64,000 bases of DNA from assembly GCF_014204625.1 (NCBI RefSeq), contig NZ_JACHLU010000002.1, forward strand, positions 336,802 to 400,801, in the 5' to 3' direction. Shown piece by piece: positions 62,914 through 64,000 of the stretch. Position 1 is the stretch's first letter. Every line of letters starts with the position of its first letter. The DNA comes from Gillisella vitis (lineage in GTDB: Bacteria > Pseudomonadota > Alphaproteobacteria > Rhizobiales > Rhizobiaceae). Position numbers and translations under genes: made by a program. The notes below the pieces were generated by a model, which saw only the letters and a list, made by a program, of their open reading frames with translations, searched no databases and was not told the DNA's origin.

Positions 62914-63303
62914 ATGCTATTCTCTGTTGGTGATATAGTCTACTTTAAAAGTGATGTGGCCGGTAAGGCAAAATACCATTTCTGTTTCTGCTTTGATGTA
63001 GAAAAAGATATGTATTCCTTAATGTTCTTGAACTCGGAAGGTGAGTTTTTCGATCATTTCGCTGTCAATTGTTCAAGGATACCGGACTTGCCTACATCTC
63101 GCAGTGGACGTACGGTGTTTAGCTGCCCAACAGTCATTCGCCGGACTGGAGATCGTCTTCGTCCATTAAATCCTGTTTCCAAATGTAAATTGCCACATGA
63201 TGTTGCCGCCGAGTTTCTTAATTTTGCGCGTAGTTTGACGTCAATGACGGAAAAAGACAAAAATCAACTTATTGCGACTTTGGCGGCTATATCTGAAACT
63301 TAA
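62914..63303 (+). CDS. Unknown 129-residue protein paired with the Panacea gene, candidate toxin
   Basis: It starts at the base after the Panacea stop, with no ribosome-binding site of its own, so it is probably translationally coupled. The N-terminal half (MLFSVGDIVYFKSDVAGKAK, YHFCFCFDVEKDMYSLMFLN) is predicted beta-rich and recalls the GDIV...K-H/P-hic pattern of small SH3-like barrels such as PemK/MazF ribonucleases, but I cannot confirm the family. The C-terminal half (FLNFARSLTSMTEKDKNQLI) is helical. No signal peptide or membrane segment. Size, order and coupling fit the toxin slot of a Panacea-containing toxin-antitoxin pair. Confidence 0.6.
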   Translation: MLFSVGDIVYFKSDVAGKAKYHFCFCFDVEKDMYSLMFLNSEGEFFDHFAVNCSRIPDLPTSRSGRTVFSCPTVIRRTGDRLRPLNPVSKCKLPHDVAAEFLNFARSLTSMTEKDKNQLIATLAAISET

Positions 63304-63452
63304 TTGCGATATGCTTTTCTTGTCGTCACATCGAAGCCTTTTCCGTAATTTCTGCCGCTTGCTCGTGGTTTGGGCCGGTTGATGTTGACGGAATGCATTT
63401 ACGACTGTGGATTTGTCGGATTCGTTATCGCTCTGGGGATGTGAAGAGCGAG

Positions 63453-63946
63453 ATGCTGGGAAATTTTAGATCAATAAGCAACGATGATCACCCCGGTTTG
63501 CTCGCCCTGTTGCGAGACACGTGGACCGCTACGTATGGCCCAAGCCTGGGTGAGGCTGCGCTGAATAGGAGTTTGGAAGATCTCGCGCAAAACGGAACCG
63601 CATCTATGCTGCCCGGTTCCGGTGAGCGCGGCTATTGCATTGCAGACGGCCAAGACATTCAAGCCAGCGCCATTGTTGTTGAACGTGGCTCTGTGGCGTA
63701 TCTCTGGGGCATGTATGTGCATCCGAATTGTCAACGGCAATGGCTGGGATCAATGCTGCTCAAGGGTGTGGCATCTCAAATCGTGACGTCATCAGACATC
63801 GAAATTCGGGCGTTGCGTTGCCGACCAGTTCTTCCGCTATAAGCTTTTACCAAAAACATGGATTTGTGGAGACTGGAACCGAAGACGCTGAGTTAACGGG
63901 CAGGGTTAAAGCATGTCGCGTTTTATTGTCCTCAATAAAACGATAA
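63453..63946 (+). pseudogene. GNAT family N-acetyltransferase, frameshifted and truncated
   Basis: The first frame from ATG 63453 encodes a GNAT N-terminus and acetyl-CoA region (HPGLLALLRDTWTATYGPSL, SVAYLWGMYVHPNCQRQWLG, SMLLKGVASQIV) but stops at 63842. The expected C-terminal motif SSSAISFYQKHGFVETG continues in another frame from about 63815. Joining the frames near 63808-63825 would restore a standard GNAT fold. Beyond 63906 the second frame reads into a family A repeat, so the 3' end is also replaced. Either a real pseudogene or a sequencing error would explain the frame change; the repeat junction favours decay. Confidence 0.7.
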
Positions 63947-64000
63947 CGTACATGCGAAAAAGAAAGAGCTAAAGCCTGTCGCAGTGAATCCTATTCACTG
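63906..64000. repeat. Palindromic interspersed repeat, family A, copy 2 (inverted, runs off the window)
   Basis: The reverse complement of 2311-2403 with about two differences: AAAGCATGTCGCGTTTTATT, CGATAACGTACATGCGAAAA and the start of the AAAGCCTGTCGCAGTGAA palindrome. It interrupts or follows the broken acetyltransferase. Confidence 0.85.

Overview
This window looks like chromosomal DNA of a member of the Rhizobiaceae (Rhizobium/Agrobacterium/Allorhizobium group). The evidence is the set of genes: a fused anthranilate synthase trpE(G) with a 14-codon Trp-Trp-Trp leader peptide, a type II glutamine synthetase (glnII) with a divergent gstI/DUF2735 gene, a bacA transporter, the choXWV choline ABC system, a NolR-like ArsR regulator, and a bdhA-xdhAB gene order. 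No rRNA or tRNA gene, CRISPR array, complete insertion sequence or prophage was seen.

Layout. 1-2.2 kb: start of a DUF1045 gene, then head-to-head genes for the two halves of the tRNA-modifying enzyme MnmC. 2.4-24.3 kb: a purine-catabolism region (uraD, allA, uraH, guaD, puuD, xdhC, xdhB, xdhA, with bdhA at its head). It is interrupted by gstI/glnII, by a stand-alone one-module nonribosomal peptide synthetase, and by a LysR/flavoprotein pair. 24.6-33.5 kb: housekeeping genes (glpK, a luciferase-like flavin oxidoreductase, a second methionine aminopeptidase, a decayed MFS transporter, bacA, nnrU, a YfgM-like protein, der). 33.5-41.5 kb: glycosyltransferase, alpha-glucosidase, M23 peptidase, adenine deaminase, aldose epimerase. 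42.2-49.7 kb: NolR-like regulator, pyridoxamine-oxidase-like protein, choVWX, thymidine kinase, a DUF2333 protein, and a LuxR-type regulator with a PAS protein. 50.2-62.2 kb: fhs, extensin-like protein, trpL-trpE(G), a PIN-domain gene pair, a CDF transporter overlapping queF, DUF2076, hupE-like, selO. 62.3-64 kb: an AT-richer tail with a Panacea (SocA-like) gene pair and a broken acetyltransferase.

How the genes fit together. Guanine deaminase, adenine deaminase, xanthine dehydrogenase, membrane urate hydroxylase, 5-hydroxyisourate hydrolase, OHCU decarboxylase and ureidoglycolate lyase cover most of the route from purine bases to glyoxylate, urea and ammonia. A nitrogen-controlled glutamine synthetase (sigma-54 promoter plus an NtrC-type site) sits inside the same region. 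Allantoinase and the step to ureidoglycolate are not in the window.

The intergenic DNA is rich in palindromic rhizobial repeats of at least five families, some nested in each other. The best candidates for undescribed biology are the two-gene cassettes at 56.2-57.4 kb (unknown 240-residue protein plus PIN domain, behind a 12-bp inverted repeat) and 62.3-63.3 kb (Panacea domain plus unknown 129-residue protein), and the orphan NRPS whose predicted specificity code matches glycine.
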